A DNA stretch of 64,000 bases from assembly GCF_021215455.1 (NCBI RefSeq), contig NZ_JAJPWV010000004.1, positions 186,001-250,000 of the forward strand, given 5' to 3'. Shown here piece by piece: positions 8,839 through 17,121 of the stretch (positions are counted from its first letter, which is position 1; every line of letters begins with the position of its first letter). The stretch is from Mucilaginibacter roseus (GTDB taxonomy: Bacteria > Bacteroidota > Bacteroidia > Sphingobacteriales > Sphingobacteriaceae). The position numbers and the translations under genes were made by a program. The notes below the pieces were generated by a model. That model saw only the letters and a program-made list of their open reading frames with translations, made no database searches and was not told the DNA's origin.

Positions 8839-9267
8839 CTATTCATTATCGTAATAAGTCGCATCCTTTACTATTTTGCCATCCTTATTAAAGGTTAATA
8901 CCGAACATATCGGCAAATGCCATTTCTCTCCGCCTGAAGGCATTCCGCTTGAGGTAAATTCCACCACCACTACACTATCACTGGCATGCATCGCGGTAAC
9001 ATCATCTTTAATATCCGGAAACATTTTTTGCATGGCCGCATATTTAGCGGCGGTTTCGGCGTGAGTCATCTTCACATAGCTTTGGCCCAGTGACGGGTCG
9101 AGGAAACGGGCGGTATCGGCATAATGGCCTGCCATGGTTTTCCAGTCGTGCCGGTTAAAGGCGGCAAACATGCTTTTAGCTGCCGAAATATTGGTTTCGT
9201 TGTTGTTGTCAGGCGCAACGCAGGCGCTCATGGCAACGGCCACTATAATTAAGGTTTTGAGTTTCAT
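8839..9267 (-). CDS. NTF2-like (SnoaL-type) lipoprotein
   Basis: An exported 142-residue protein. The signal peptide ends AVAMSACVAP, a near-lipobox with Cys16, so probably a lipoprotein. The mature part has the NTF2/SnoaL cone fold pattern: SAAKSMFAAFNRHDWKTMAGH, then ADTARFLDPSL, and the terminal sheet VVVEFTSSG, ICSVLTFNKDGKIV and DATYYDNE. These proteins are often small hydrolase-like or ligand-binding domains; no function is assigned. It is divergent from the GlxA-type regulator, which may control it. Confidence 0.8.
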   Translation of the reverse strand: MKLKTLIIVAVAMSACVAPDNNNETNISAAKSMFAAFNRHDWKTMAGHYADTARFLDPSLGQSYVKMTHAETAAKYAAMQKMFPDIKDDVTAMHASDSVVVVEFTSSGMPSGGEKWHLPICSVLTFNKDGKIVKDATYYDNE

Positions 9268-9300
9268 TATGTAATGGTTTAAGGTGGCTTAATTACACCG

Positions 9301-9390
9301 TTACTAATATAGCATTACATGCCCGTAATTTCTGCGTGGAAATTTGACAAGACAAGGGGGCGTATCGGACATTTTTATATACATTAGTAA
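9301..9390. promoter_or_regulatory. Divergent promoter region with candidate inverted operator halves
   Basis: TTACTAAT (9301-9308) and its exact complement ATTAGTAA (9383-9390) flank the 143-bp divergent gap between the NTF2-like gene and the AraC-type regulator. They could be operator half sites. No consensus -7 element was identified. Confidence 0.3.
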
Positions 9391-9410
9391 TAACAATCAC
9401 CAATTATACC

Positions 9411-10385
9411 ATGATACAGTTAACCGTATTGTATACCCGGCAATGCCGCCCTTTAAGCATGGCGGCTATATTAGATGTATTTGAAAGTGTTAATAGTGCG
9501 TTACTTCGCAGAGGCGATAACCCCGCTTTTGATATCCAGTTGGTTGGCCATGACGCTGAACAGGTGGTTAATAATAGATACCATACACGGGACGCAGGCA
9601 ACGCCAAAGATACACGCCTGATATTGATACCCGCGTTCAATTCAGAATATACTGATATAAAGGAGGCCATCGGCGCTAATACCGGGCTCATACCCTGGGT
9701 AATGAAACAATACCAGCAAGGCGCTGAAGTTGCCAGTTTTTGTACCGGGGCATTTCTGCTGGCAGCCACAGGTTTGTTAAACGGCCGCAAAGCTACTACG
9801 CATGTTTTGGCGACGTACGATCTGGCCCGCAACTTTCCGCTGATTGATGTGCAGCCCGAAGAGGTGGTTACCCATGACGGCGGCATTTATACCAGTGGCG
9901 GCGCTACCAACACCTTTCACCTGTTGCTTTACCTGGTTGAAAAATATTGCAGCCGTGAGGTAGCTGTACAGATAGCCAAACTTTTCGCTATAGACATGGA
10001 CAGGGACAGGCAGAGCTACTTTGCAACGTTTTTGCCTTCAAAAGATCATACCGACCCACTGGTGGCCAATGCCCAACAGCGTATGGAAGAAAAGTATAAT
10101 AAATCAGCAACCATTGAGGAGATTATAGGTGATATACCATCCAGCCGTAGAAACTTTGTGCGGCGCTTTAAACAGGCAACCGGCATCACTCCTATCGAAT
10201 ATCTGCAACGCACCCGCCTGGAGGGCGCTAAAAAACTGCTTGAAAAAACCAACCAGAGTATTTCCGAGGTGATGTACAACTCCGGCTACAATGATGTAAA
10301 ATCCTTCAGACAGTTGTTTAAAAAAGGAGTAGGGTTAACGCCCAAGGAGTATCGCGACAAGTTCAATGTAATAAGAGCTAACTAA
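9411..10385 (+). CDS. GlxA-type AraC family transcriptional regulator
   Basis: A two-domain regulator of 324 residues. The N-terminal DJ-1/PfpI-like (class I glutamine amidotransferase-like) domain covers about 1-185 and carries the nucleophile-elbow motif ASFCTGAFLLA with Cys111. The C-terminal AraC/XylS DNA-binding domain covers about 215-320 with two helix-turn-helix motifs, the second ending SFRQLFKKGVGLTPKEYR. Proteins of this type sense small molecules with the PfpI-like domain; most are not active enzymes. It is divergent from the NTF2-like lipoprotein and the Bcr-type pump, and I infer it may regulate one or both. The ligand is unknown. Confidence 0.9.
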   Translation: MIQLTVLYTRQCRPLSMAAILDVFESVNSALLRRGDNPAFDIQLVGHDAEQVVNNRYHTRDAGNAKDTRLILIPAFNSEYTDIKEAIGANTGLIPWVMKQYQQGAEVASFCTGAFLLAATGLLNGRKATTHVLATYDLARNFPLIDVQPEEVVTHDGGIYTSGGATNTFHLLLYLVEKYCSREVAVQIAKLFAIDMDRDRQSYFATFLPSKDHTDPLVANAQQRMEEKYNKSATIEEIIGDIPSSRRNFVRRFKQATGITPIEYLQRTRLEGAKKLLEKTNQSISEVMYNSGYNDVKSFRQLFKKGVGLTPKEYRDKFNVIRAN

Positions 10386-10441
10386 TTGTTAACCACTTTG
10401 GCTTACGATTTGCTTTATCAGGCTAACAAATAGTTTAACCT

Positions 10442-10741
10442 ATGAAAAAGTTAGCAATATGTTTAAGCCTGGCGATGGCTACTATTATATCGGCGGGCGA
10501 TGCCGCGCATGCGCAGCAGGACACGACCAAGAAGAAAAAAATGAGCTCACAAGGTAAAGGTGCCATTATTGGCGGTGCCGGTGGCGCCGTAGCAGGCGGC
10601 CTTATTGGCGGAGACGTAAAAGGCGCGTTGATAGGTGGAGCATTAGGTGCAGGTGGTGGTTACATCATCGGTAACGAAAAGCAAAAAAGTAAAGAGAAAA
10701 AAGCTCAAGCTAAAAGAGACAGCGCAGCCAAAAACAAATAA
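10442..10741 (+). CDS. Glycine-zipper domain protein
   Basis: A small exported protein of 99 residues. The signal peptide (about 1-24, ending AAHAQQ) is followed by a short KKKKM linker and a glycine-zipper segment (about 37-78) with repeated GG/GA spacing: GAIIGGAGGAVAGGLIGG and then GALIGGALGAGGG. The C-terminus is highly charged (KEKKAQAKRDSAAK). Glycine zippers form tightly packed membrane helices, and YMGG/OmpA-like family members sit in the outer membrane or periplasm. The ATG follows an A-rich leader, and a strong terminator follows the gene, so it is monocistronic. Confidence 0.85.
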   Translation: MKKLAICLSLAMATIISAGDAAHAQQDTTKKKKMSSQGKGAIIGGAGGAVAGGLIGGDVKGALIGGALGAGGGYIIGNEKQKSKEKKAQAKRDSAAKNK

Positions 10742-10760
10742 GCTTAGGCAAGCGTGAACA

Positions 10761-10795
10761 AACAGCCCCGTTATTTATTATGCCGGGGCTGTTTT
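10761..10795 (+). terminator. Intrinsic terminator
   Basis: AACAGCCCCG (10761-10770) pairs with CGGGGCTGTT (10784-10793) and is followed by TT. Confidence 0.85.
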
Positions 10796-10854
10796 GTATA
10801 AAATAGTAAGCCAAATAGTATCGCTTTTTAGTATATTTCCGTTCAGTGTATTAA

Positions 10855-12072
10855 ATGACCAGATTTGTAGCCGTTTTTCTTGCCCTGCTTATACCGTGCT
10901 TCGCATTAGCGCAGCCGCGCATGTACAAGGATACGGCGGCAGTGATCAATACCGAAGGGCAGCGCGATCTGATTGATATAGCAAAAGACCTGTTCAACAT
11001 CAAGCCTAAAAAAGTAGAGGCTGAGGAGGATAAAGACCTTTACTTTTCGTTTTTGCCGGCATCATCTACCGTTCCCGGCGGCGGCAAAGCCTTGTTTACT
11101 TCAACTACGGCAGGCTTTTACATGGGCGACCGCAGCACCACCTATTTATCCAACGTCACCTTTGCGCCATACTTCAACTTTAAGGGGCGATACGGCTTGC
11201 CTATACGCTCTAACATCTGGCTCAAAAATAACTCCTGGAATATTATGGGCGATACGCGCGTACTAAAGTACCCGCAGTATACCTGGGGAATTGGAGGTGG
11301 CAGGGATAACGATAATAAATTACTGCTCGATTACCGGTACTTCCGCTTTTACCAAAGCGCACTTAAACAAATAAAGCCTTACTTTTTTGCCGGTATAGGT
11401 TACAACCTGGATTATTACATCAACATCGAAACCAACAAAACCAACGCGCTCAAAACTTTTACGGGATATGAGTATGGTACGGAAGATAGCCAGAACTCCT
11501 TTTCGTCCGGACCGAGCATTAACCTGTTGTACGATACACGCAATAACTCCATAAATCCACTCCCCGGCTGTTACGCCAATTTCGTTTACCGCTTTAGCAG
11601 CCCGGTATTTGGCAGTAACAACCATTGGCAATCGTTATATTTTGATATGCGTAAGTATATTTCGCTTACGCCGCAATCACGTAAAAAAAATGTACTGGCA
11701 TTGTGGGCATATTACTGGACTACTTTAACGCCAGGCACGCCTTACCTAAACCTGCCCAGCATAGGCTGGGACCCCTATAACCGCTCGGGCCGTGGTATTG
11801 AGCAAAACCGTTATCGTGGCGACGCGCTTTTTTATCTCGAAGGAGAATACCGCCGCGATTTGACGCGCAATGGCTTGATAGGCTATGTATTATTCGCCAA
11901 CATTAATTCAGTTACCCAACAGGGCACGCGCAGCTTTCAATATTGGCACCCAGCGGCAGGCGGCGGGTTACGCGTTAAATTCAATAAAAATTCAGGCACT
12001 AATATTGGTGTTGATTATGGTTTTAGCAAGGGTTTTTCAACCATCATGCTTAACCTGGGCGAGGCCTTCTGA
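10855..12072 (+). CDS. BamA/TamA family (Omp85-like) outer-membrane barrel
   Basis: A predicted outer-membrane beta-barrel of 405 residues. The signal peptide is about 1-19 (ending FALAQ). The rest is dominated by amphipathic strands with aromatic girdles, and it ends with Phe (MLNLGEAF), as expected for BAM-assembled barrels. The segments GPSINLLYDTRNNSINPLPG and LFYLEGEYRRDL match the strand pattern of the surface-antigen (Omp85) barrel domain. There are no POTRA domains, so it is a short barrel-only member of unknown role. It stands alone between a terminator and the response-regulator region. Confidence 0.82.
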   Translation: MTRFVAVFLALLIPCFALAQPRMYKDTAAVINTEGQRDLIDIAKDLFNIKPKKVEAEEDKDLYFSFLPASSTVPGGGKALFTSTTAGFYMGDRSTTYLSNVTFAPYFNFKGRYGLPIRSNIWLKNNSWNIMGDTRVLKYPQYTWGIGGGRDNDNKLLLDYRYFRFYQSALKQIKPYFFAGIGYNLDYYINIETNKTNALKTFTGYEYGTEDSQNSFSSGPSINLLYDTRNNSINPLPGCYANFVYRFSSPVFGSNNHWQSLYFDMRKYISLTPQSRKKNVLALWAYYWTTLTPGTPYLNLPSIGWDPYNRSGRGIEQNRYRGDALFYLEGEYRRDLTRNGLIGYVLFANINSVTQQGTRSFQYWHPAAGGGLRVKFNKNSGTNIGVDYGFSKGFSTIMLNLGEAF

Positions 12073-12186
12073 TCAATCTGCACGTTTATGAGGAATCTCA
12101 ATAGCGTCGCTCATTTGATTAACTATAACGCGAAACTCATTTTAACGGCGTATGCAACAAACAAAATCGCTTTAAATAAATTTTAG

Positions 12187-12194
12187 TATTTTTG
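12187..12194 (+). promoter_or_regulatory. Bacteroidota -7 element (TATTTTTG)
   Basis: An exact match to TAnnTTTG about 100 nt before the first response regulator. No clear -33 TTTG is present at the expected distance. Confidence 0.45.
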
Positions 12195-12292
12195 CCCCAG
12201 TAAAAATTTAACCGACAGACGTAGCCGCTACCTTTAATTTTTTAGATATCACGTTTTTGTATCTCTCGGAAAATCAGCAGTAAGTATATAAT

Positions 12293-12646
12293 TTGAAACG
12301 TATTTTAGTATTAGATGATAATGAGGATATTCTGGACATTGTTCAGGAAACATTATCTTACGAACAGTTTGAGGTAAAGAGCACTGCTGAAGGTGAACAC
12401 GTGTTACCGCTTATCAATGATTTTAAACCAGACCTGGTAATTTTGGATTACAGGGTGTCGGGCATGAACGGTGGCGAGATCTGCCGGCAAATTAAAAATC
12501 ATCCGGACTATGGAGATATCCCTGTAATCATTTTTTCGGCCTACATTAATAACAGCGGCGAACTAAATGCTTATGGCTGTGATGCCATCATTAATAAACC
12601 TTTTGATTTGGGTGAATTGGTTGAAAAAGTAAATAACCTGATTTAA
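12293..12646 (+). CDS. Receiver-only response regulator
   Basis: A cytoplasmic single-domain CheY-like protein of 117 residues. It has the acidic pocket DDNED (8-12), phosphoacceptor Asp52 in LVILDYRVSG, the switch Ser in IIFSAY, and the conserved Lys in INKPFD. It has no output domain, so it must act by protein contact or as a phosphate sink. The start is TTG at 12293: the first strand KRILVLDD begins directly after it, and no ATG is available. No histidine kinase is nearby. A second, similar regulator lies 0.8 kb downstream beyond two zinc-ribbon genes. Confidence 0.9.
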   Translation: MKRILVLDDNEDILDIVQETLSYEQFEVKSTAEGEHVLPLINDFKPDLVILDYRVSGMNGGEICRQIKNHPDYGDIPVIIFSAYINNSGELNAYGCDAIINKPFDLGELVEKVNNLI

Positions 12647-12791
12647 TACCCTTATTGTTAAAATCACAATATCCGAGCTGCTTCTCATACTACCATTGAG
12701 AATATCCTAATAAATAATATCTTTTATTACAATAAGTAAAATTAAAATCCACAACTACAATAATTATATTAACCAAGTGTTAATATAATTA

Positions 12792-12814
12792 ATACAATTA
12801 TAATTGTATATTTG
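12792..12814 (+). promoter_or_regulatory. Palindrome overlapping a -7 element
   Basis: ATACAATTA (12792-12800) and TAATTGTAT (12801-12809) form a perfect 18-bp palindrome. Its end overlaps TATATTTG (12807-12814), an exact TAnnTTTG -7 element, 45 nt before the first zinc-ribbon gene. The arrangement suggests a repressor site over the promoter, though AT-rich palindromes can arise by chance. Confidence 0.45.
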
Positions 12815-12858
12815 ATTTATCTGCAATTATACAAGTATCACCCACTAAATTGTATGTT

Positions 12859-13056
12859 ATGGAAAAGCAAGTTACCGGGGAGTTAAATGAAAATCAGTCC
12901 TCAAAAAAAGTATTATCATGCCCGCACTGCCATAATAAGCTATCAGGTGAAAGGGTACACCGAGGTTTTTTCGTTAGAAATTTTTTATTTTGGCTGCCTA
13001 TAAAACGCTACATGTGCTACAGATGTAGCCGCAAACTCTACCTGTGGGTTAACTAA
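12859..13056 (+). CDS. Mini zinc-ribbon protein, copy 1
   Basis: A 65-residue protein with two CxxC pairs, CPHC (21-24) and CYRC (53-56), expected to bind one zinc. Between them is a hydrophobic, basic linker, GFFVRNFLFWLPIKRYM, that could lie on a membrane or form a short helix. The ATG at 12859 is preferred over a TTG nine nt upstream. It is paralogous to the next gene: both share the pattern CxxC, FFxR, Pro, two basic residues, Tyr-x-C-x-R-C-x-R. The role is unknown; the setting between two receiver-only response regulators is the only clue. Confidence 0.75.
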   Translation: MEKQVTGELNENQSSKKVLSCPHCHNKLSGERVHRGFFVRNFLFWLPIKRYMCYRCSRKLYLWVN

Positions 13057-13171
13057 TATTATACACTATTAACTATTTAATATTACAATTAAATAGTTGT
13101 TAATTTTTGATGAATAATTTATGATTTATCCAATGTGATTTAGAAATTTGCAATCCTAAATCTATACATAA

Positions 13172-13345
13172 TTGGATAATACAGTCGTAAAAAAAGAGTA
13201 CCGCTGTAGTAAATGCGGTACAATTTATCATTTTCAACAACATCGAAATTTTTTTGAAAGGTTATTGTCAATGGTAAAACCTTTTAGAAAATATTTTTGT
13301 GCACGTTGCCAGCGTTCCTACTACGTTCTAAAAAAAGACAAATAG
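13172..13345 (+). CDS. Mini zinc-ribbon protein, copy 2 (57 aa)
   Basis: A short gene with a TTG start at 13172 and a TAG at 13343-13345. The 57-residue product begins MDNTVVKKEYRCSKCG and has CSKC (12-15) and CARC (43-46) separated by 27 residues, against 28 in the upstream copy. The middle reads NFFERLLSMVKPFRKYF and aligns position by position with the upstream copy (FFxR, Pro, basic pair, Tyr, C-x-R-C-Q/S-R). This independent conservation is the evidence that both small genes are real. The two are separated by 115 bp of AT-rich sequence and are probably diverged duplicates. Confidence 0.7.
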   Translation: MDNTVVKKEYRCSKCGTIYHFQQHRNFFERLLSMVKPFRKYFCARCQRSYYVLKKDK

Positions 13346-13462
13346 CCCCTCTCTTCCCCTCGCATGCCTTTTCCACAATTGGTGATAACTGTTATGGTAT
13401 AAATTTTGCTACGATAATAAAAACACACTTATACCGAGCGTGAGATAGGCAGGGATAAAAAT

Positions 13463-13831
13463 ATGAGACGAGTACTTGCTGTTGACGACAACAGAGATAT
13501 ATTAGAAGTTATTGAGCTGATACTTGAAGATAACGGTTTTGAAGTTGAAACGCTAACCACAGGGCATGGCCTTTTTGAAAAAATAAAGGAAACTAATCCT
13601 GATATTATACTACTTGACATTATGTTAGGCGATTTGGACGGACGCGAACTATGTGAGCAAGTAAAAATGCGCCCTGAAACCAGTACTATTCCGGTTATTT
13701 TAATTTCTGCAAGCCATAACATGGCAGATAGCGTAGCGCAAAAGCAAAAAGGTGCACCTAATGCCTTTATAGCAAAACCGTTTGATATAAATGACCTGAT
13801 TGATACCGTAGCATCTCATACCGCGGCCTAA
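13463..13831 (+). CDS. Receiver-only response regulator
   Basis: A second CheY-like single-domain protein, 122 residues, start ATG. It has acidic pocket DDNRD (8-12), phosphoacceptor Asp52 (IILLDIMLG), switch Ser in ILISASHN, and Lys in IAKPFD. It is clearly similar to the regulator at 12.3 kb in length and motif placement (RxLxxDDNxDILxxxxxxL). No kinase or output domain is linked. The two regulators and the two zinc-ribbon genes between them all point the same way and may form a functional group. The downstream TPR gene is 148 bp away. Confidence 0.9.
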   Translation: MRRVLAVDDNRDILEVIELILEDNGFEVETLTTGHGLFEKIKETNPDIILLDIMLGDLDGRELCEQVKMRPETSTIPVILISASHNMADSVAQKQKGAPNAFIAKPFDINDLIDTVASHTAA

Positions 13832-13979
13832 CCTATTACCCCCTCCTTTATTTTTTTCCACACTAACAACATACCGGTTATAGCTTCGTTTAAAAAAGTG
13901 TTTTCCACACTTGTTAATTACTAAGGTGGATTGCATCTTTGCCATTTAGCTAATTTAGCGCAACGTAAGTACGTACCGT

Positions 13980-16900
13980 ATGATAAAACTTAAATATATT
14001 GTGCTGCCTACAGCAGCATTTTTAGTATCACAAGCTCAGGCACAACAAAATCCGTCGTTCCATATATATAAAACATATCACACCGCACTTGATTTGTTGG
14101 ACAAAGGGAAGTATGTTGCGGCAGCCGAACAATTTAAGCTTGTTGAAGCCTCGAAGATCCGCACCAGTAATCAACCAGGCTTTGAGTCAGAAATTTCGTT
14201 AATAAAAGAAAACTCACACTACTACGAAGCGCTTTGCGCCCTTGAATCGGGCAGCGATGATGCCAAAAGCATGTTTCAGCGTTTTATAAAAGAACACCCT
14301 GAAAACCCGTTCGCTAAACTCGCTTTTTTCCAGGTTGGTAAATCGTATTTCAAGCAAGGTAAATATAAAGAAGCCCTTGAATGGTTTGACAAGGTTGAAG
14401 CCGGCGAACTAAGCGGAAGGGATAACACGGAGTATAAATTCAGAAAAGGTTACGCTTATTTTGCGCTGGGCGATTATTCGAATGCCCAAAAGCTTTTCAG
14501 CGATGTAAAGAACAAACGCTCGCCTTATACCGAAGATGCTACCTACTACTTTGCGTACATAGCATACCTGAATAAAGACTATCATTTGGCGCTGGCTAAC
14601 TTTGAGAAGCTAAAAAACTCAAAAAAATACGAAGCCAGCTACCCATACTACATAACGGCTGTTTATTTCTTAGACAAGCGTTACGACGATGTTTTGAGCT
14701 ATGCCATCCCGATTGTAAATAACACCAGGCAGCAAAACGAAACGGAAATGCTTCGCATTATCGCCGCTTCATATTTTGCTAAGGCCAACTATCCGCAGGC
14801 GGTTAGTTACTATAACCGTTTCCAGGATCGCGATCAGGGCAAAACTCAAAATACACAGGATAGCTACCAGATAGGTTACGCCCATTATAAAACCGGCAAC
14901 CTGAACAAGGCCGCCATAGAGCTTAAAAAACTGGTTGGCCAAAATGACGTTTACAGCCAAAGCGGTAATTATACATTAGGCGATATCTTTATCAAGCAAA
15001 ACAATAAGCAGGGTGCACGTACAGCCTATCAAACGGCATCTAAGCTCGATTTTGATAAGCAAATACAGGAAGACGCGTTGTTTAACTACGCAAAATTATC
15101 CTACGAACTTGATTTTAACGCTGCTGCGCTTGAGGCTACCCGAACTTATTTAAAGAATTATCCACGCTCGGCACGTACCGAGGAGGTAAAAATATTACTG
15201 GGTGAGGCCTTGCTTAACGCGCGCAACTATCGCGAAGCCGTTGAAATTTTAGAGCCGATACCTAACAAATCGGTAAGCGCGCGTACTGCATACCAAAAGG
15301 TAACTTACTACAGAGGCTTGGAATTTTACAACGAGCGCGCTTTCGAAAACGCTATTGGTATTTTTCTGCGCTCGCTAAGTACACCAGTTGACCCGCAGAT
15401 TGAAGCGCTAACCACCTATTGGATGGCCGAGGCTATGTATGAGGTGCGTAAATACGGCGAATCGGTTGAAAATTTCGAGAAGTTTTTGGCCATGCCCGAG
15501 GCTAAGCAAACCAACCTGAGCAACTACGCTAACTATGCCCTTGCCTATGCCGCGTTTTACGACAATCAGTATGGAAAAGCAGCTAAGTATTTTGAACGCT
15601 TTTTACAAGGCACCGAAAAAGACCCGAACACCGTTAACGATGCAATTACTCGTATTGGCGATAGCTACTTTGTACTGAAGAGCTATGGCAAAGCACTGGA
15701 ATATTATAACCGCATTATAGCACAAAAAACTAAAGGCGAGGATTACGCGCTGTTTCAGCGTGGTGTGATACAGGGCTTACAGGGTAACTATGATACCAAG
15801 ATATCAACCCTGAATGATGTATTGCAGCAGTTCCCTAATTCAGATTACGCGGATGATGCTTCTTTTGAAATTGCATATACCTACTTCCTGAAAAATGACG
15901 GGCCTCGTGCCAAAACAGATTTGCAGGCCATGATACAAAAGTATCCGCGCAGCAGTTATGTGCCACGAGCCATAACAACTATTGGCTTGATAGATTACAA
16001 TAGCAATCAGGATGACGCGGCGGTTGAATCGTTTAAAAAAGTAGTATCTGATTACCCATCAAGCGATGAGGCTAAGCAAGCCTTAAAGCAGGTGGAGAAG
16101 ATCTACACGGATAAAGGCGACGCTCAAACGTTTATTAACTACGCCGGCACCACGTCTATCGGTAACTATACCACTGCTGAGCAGGAAAGTATTATGATAA
16201 CCGCTGCCAACAATCTTTACTTAAAAGGCGACTGGCAGGGAACTGTTAATGCGGTTAACGCTTACCTGGATAAATTCCCGGCCAAACAAATCTACGACAA
16301 GCAAGCCCGTTACCTGCGTGCACAAGGTTTAGCTAATTTAGGCCGTACGCAGGAAGCTGTGGTTGATTACAACTACATACTGAACGACTGGACCAGCGCT
16401 TACACCGAGAAATCATTGATCAGCATGGCTAAGCTGTACATGGCGCAGAAAAAATATAACGATGCCGTTGTATTCCTGAAACGCCTGGAGACCAACTCGG
16501 AATATAAAGCTGACTACACCTACGCGGTTAATACGCTATTATACTGCTACGATCAGATGCAGATGTCTGACGATGTATTGAAATACGTTGCCATTGTTCG
16601 CGCTAACGAGAAAACCGGCCAGGAAGATAAATTCCGTACAGGCTTATACGCTGGTAAGGCTTACCTGGAAATGGGCAACACCGAAGCGGCGCTTAAAGAG
16701 TTTAACTATACGCTAAGCAACACCAAAACGGTTGCAGCTGCCGAGGCTAAGTATAACATCGCTTTAATTGAATACAATCAGGGTAAGTACAAAGCGTCGC
16801 AAAAAACATGTTTTGAGATAGCCAAGGATTTCCAGAACTACGAATATTGGTCGGCCAAAACATTTATTCTGTTAGCTGACAACTACATCAAACTAAAGGA

Positions 16901-17084
16901 TAACTACCAGGCTACCGCTACCCTGCAAAGTATAATTGATAACTATACCGCGAAGGATGACATATTACCTGAAGCAAAACAAAAACTGGCTAAACTTAAA
17001 GGTATCAAGATAACACCTGAAACAACAAATACTGACAGTACCGGTACAACCGGAACTGCCGTGCAGGACACCACCCAGCAATAA
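13980..17084 (+). CDS. Large exported tetratricopeptide repeat protein
   Basis: A 1034-residue periplasmic protein with a signal peptide (about 1-22, ending AQAQQ). The sequence is filled with TPR-like helix pairs, many of the kind YxxGxxxYxxGxYxxAxxxF (for example near residues 120, 155 and 620) and several PxSxxAxxAxxxI units typical of the YbgF/CpoB and BamD-type outer-membrane-linked TPRs. The C-terminus is a Thr-rich tail. It is the first gene of a co-directional series with a beta-barrel, an HU/SPOR protein, ExbB, ExbD and TonB. By analogy with CpoB and the Tol-Pal system, I infer a periplasmic adaptor role. The barrel gene follows after 37 bp. Confidence 0.85.
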   Translation: MIKLKYIVLPTAAFLVSQAQAQQNPSFHIYKTYHTALDLLDKGKYVAAAEQFKLVEASKIRTSNQPGFESEISLIKENSHYYEALCALESGSDDAKSMFQRFIKEHPENPFAKLAFFQVGKSYFKQGKYKEALEWFDKVEAGELSGRDNTEYKFRKGYAYFALGDYSNAQKLFSDVKNKRSPYTEDATYYFAYIAYLNKDYHLALANFEKLKNSKKYEASYPYYITAVYFLDKRYDDVLSYAIPIVNNTRQQNETEMLRIIAASYFAKANYPQAVSYYNRFQDRDQGKTQNTQDSYQIGYAHYKTGNLNKAAIELKKLVGQNDVYSQSGNYTLGDIFIKQNNKQGARTAYQTASKLDFDKQIQEDALFNYAKLSYELDFNAAALEATRTYLKNYPRSARTEEVKILLGEALLNARNYREAVEILEPIPNKSVSARTAYQKVTYYRGLEFYNERAFENAIGIFLRSLSTPVDPQIEALTTYWMAEAMYEVRKYGESVENFEKFLAMPEAKQTNLSNYANYALAYAAFYDNQYGKAAKYFERFLQGTEKDPNTVNDAITRIGDSYFVLKSYGKALEYYNRIIAQKTKGEDYALFQRGVIQGLQGNYDTKISTLNDVLQQFPNSDYADDASFEIAYTYFLKNDGPRAKTDLQAMIQKYPRSSYVPRAITTIGLIDYNSNQDDAAVESFKKVVSDYPSSDEAKQALKQVEKIYTDKGDAQTFINYAGTTSIGNYTTAEQESIMITAANNLYLKGDWQGTVNAVNAYLDKFPAKQIYDKQARYLRAQGLANLGRTQEAVVDYNYILNDWTSAYTEKSLISMAKLYMAQKKYNDAVVFLKRLETNSEYKADYTYAVNTLLYCYDQMQMSDDVLKYVAIVRANEKTGQEDKFRTGLYAGKAYLEMGNTEAALKEFNYTLSNTKTVAAAEAKYNIALIEYNQGKYKASQKTCFEIAKDFQNYEYWSAKTFILLADNYIKLKDNYQATATLQSIIDNYTAKDDILPEAKQKLAKLKGIKITPETTNTDSTGTTGTAVQDTTQQ

Positions 17085-17121
17085 CAGGAACCATCAACGA
17101 GAACCAACGAGCAACAGACAA

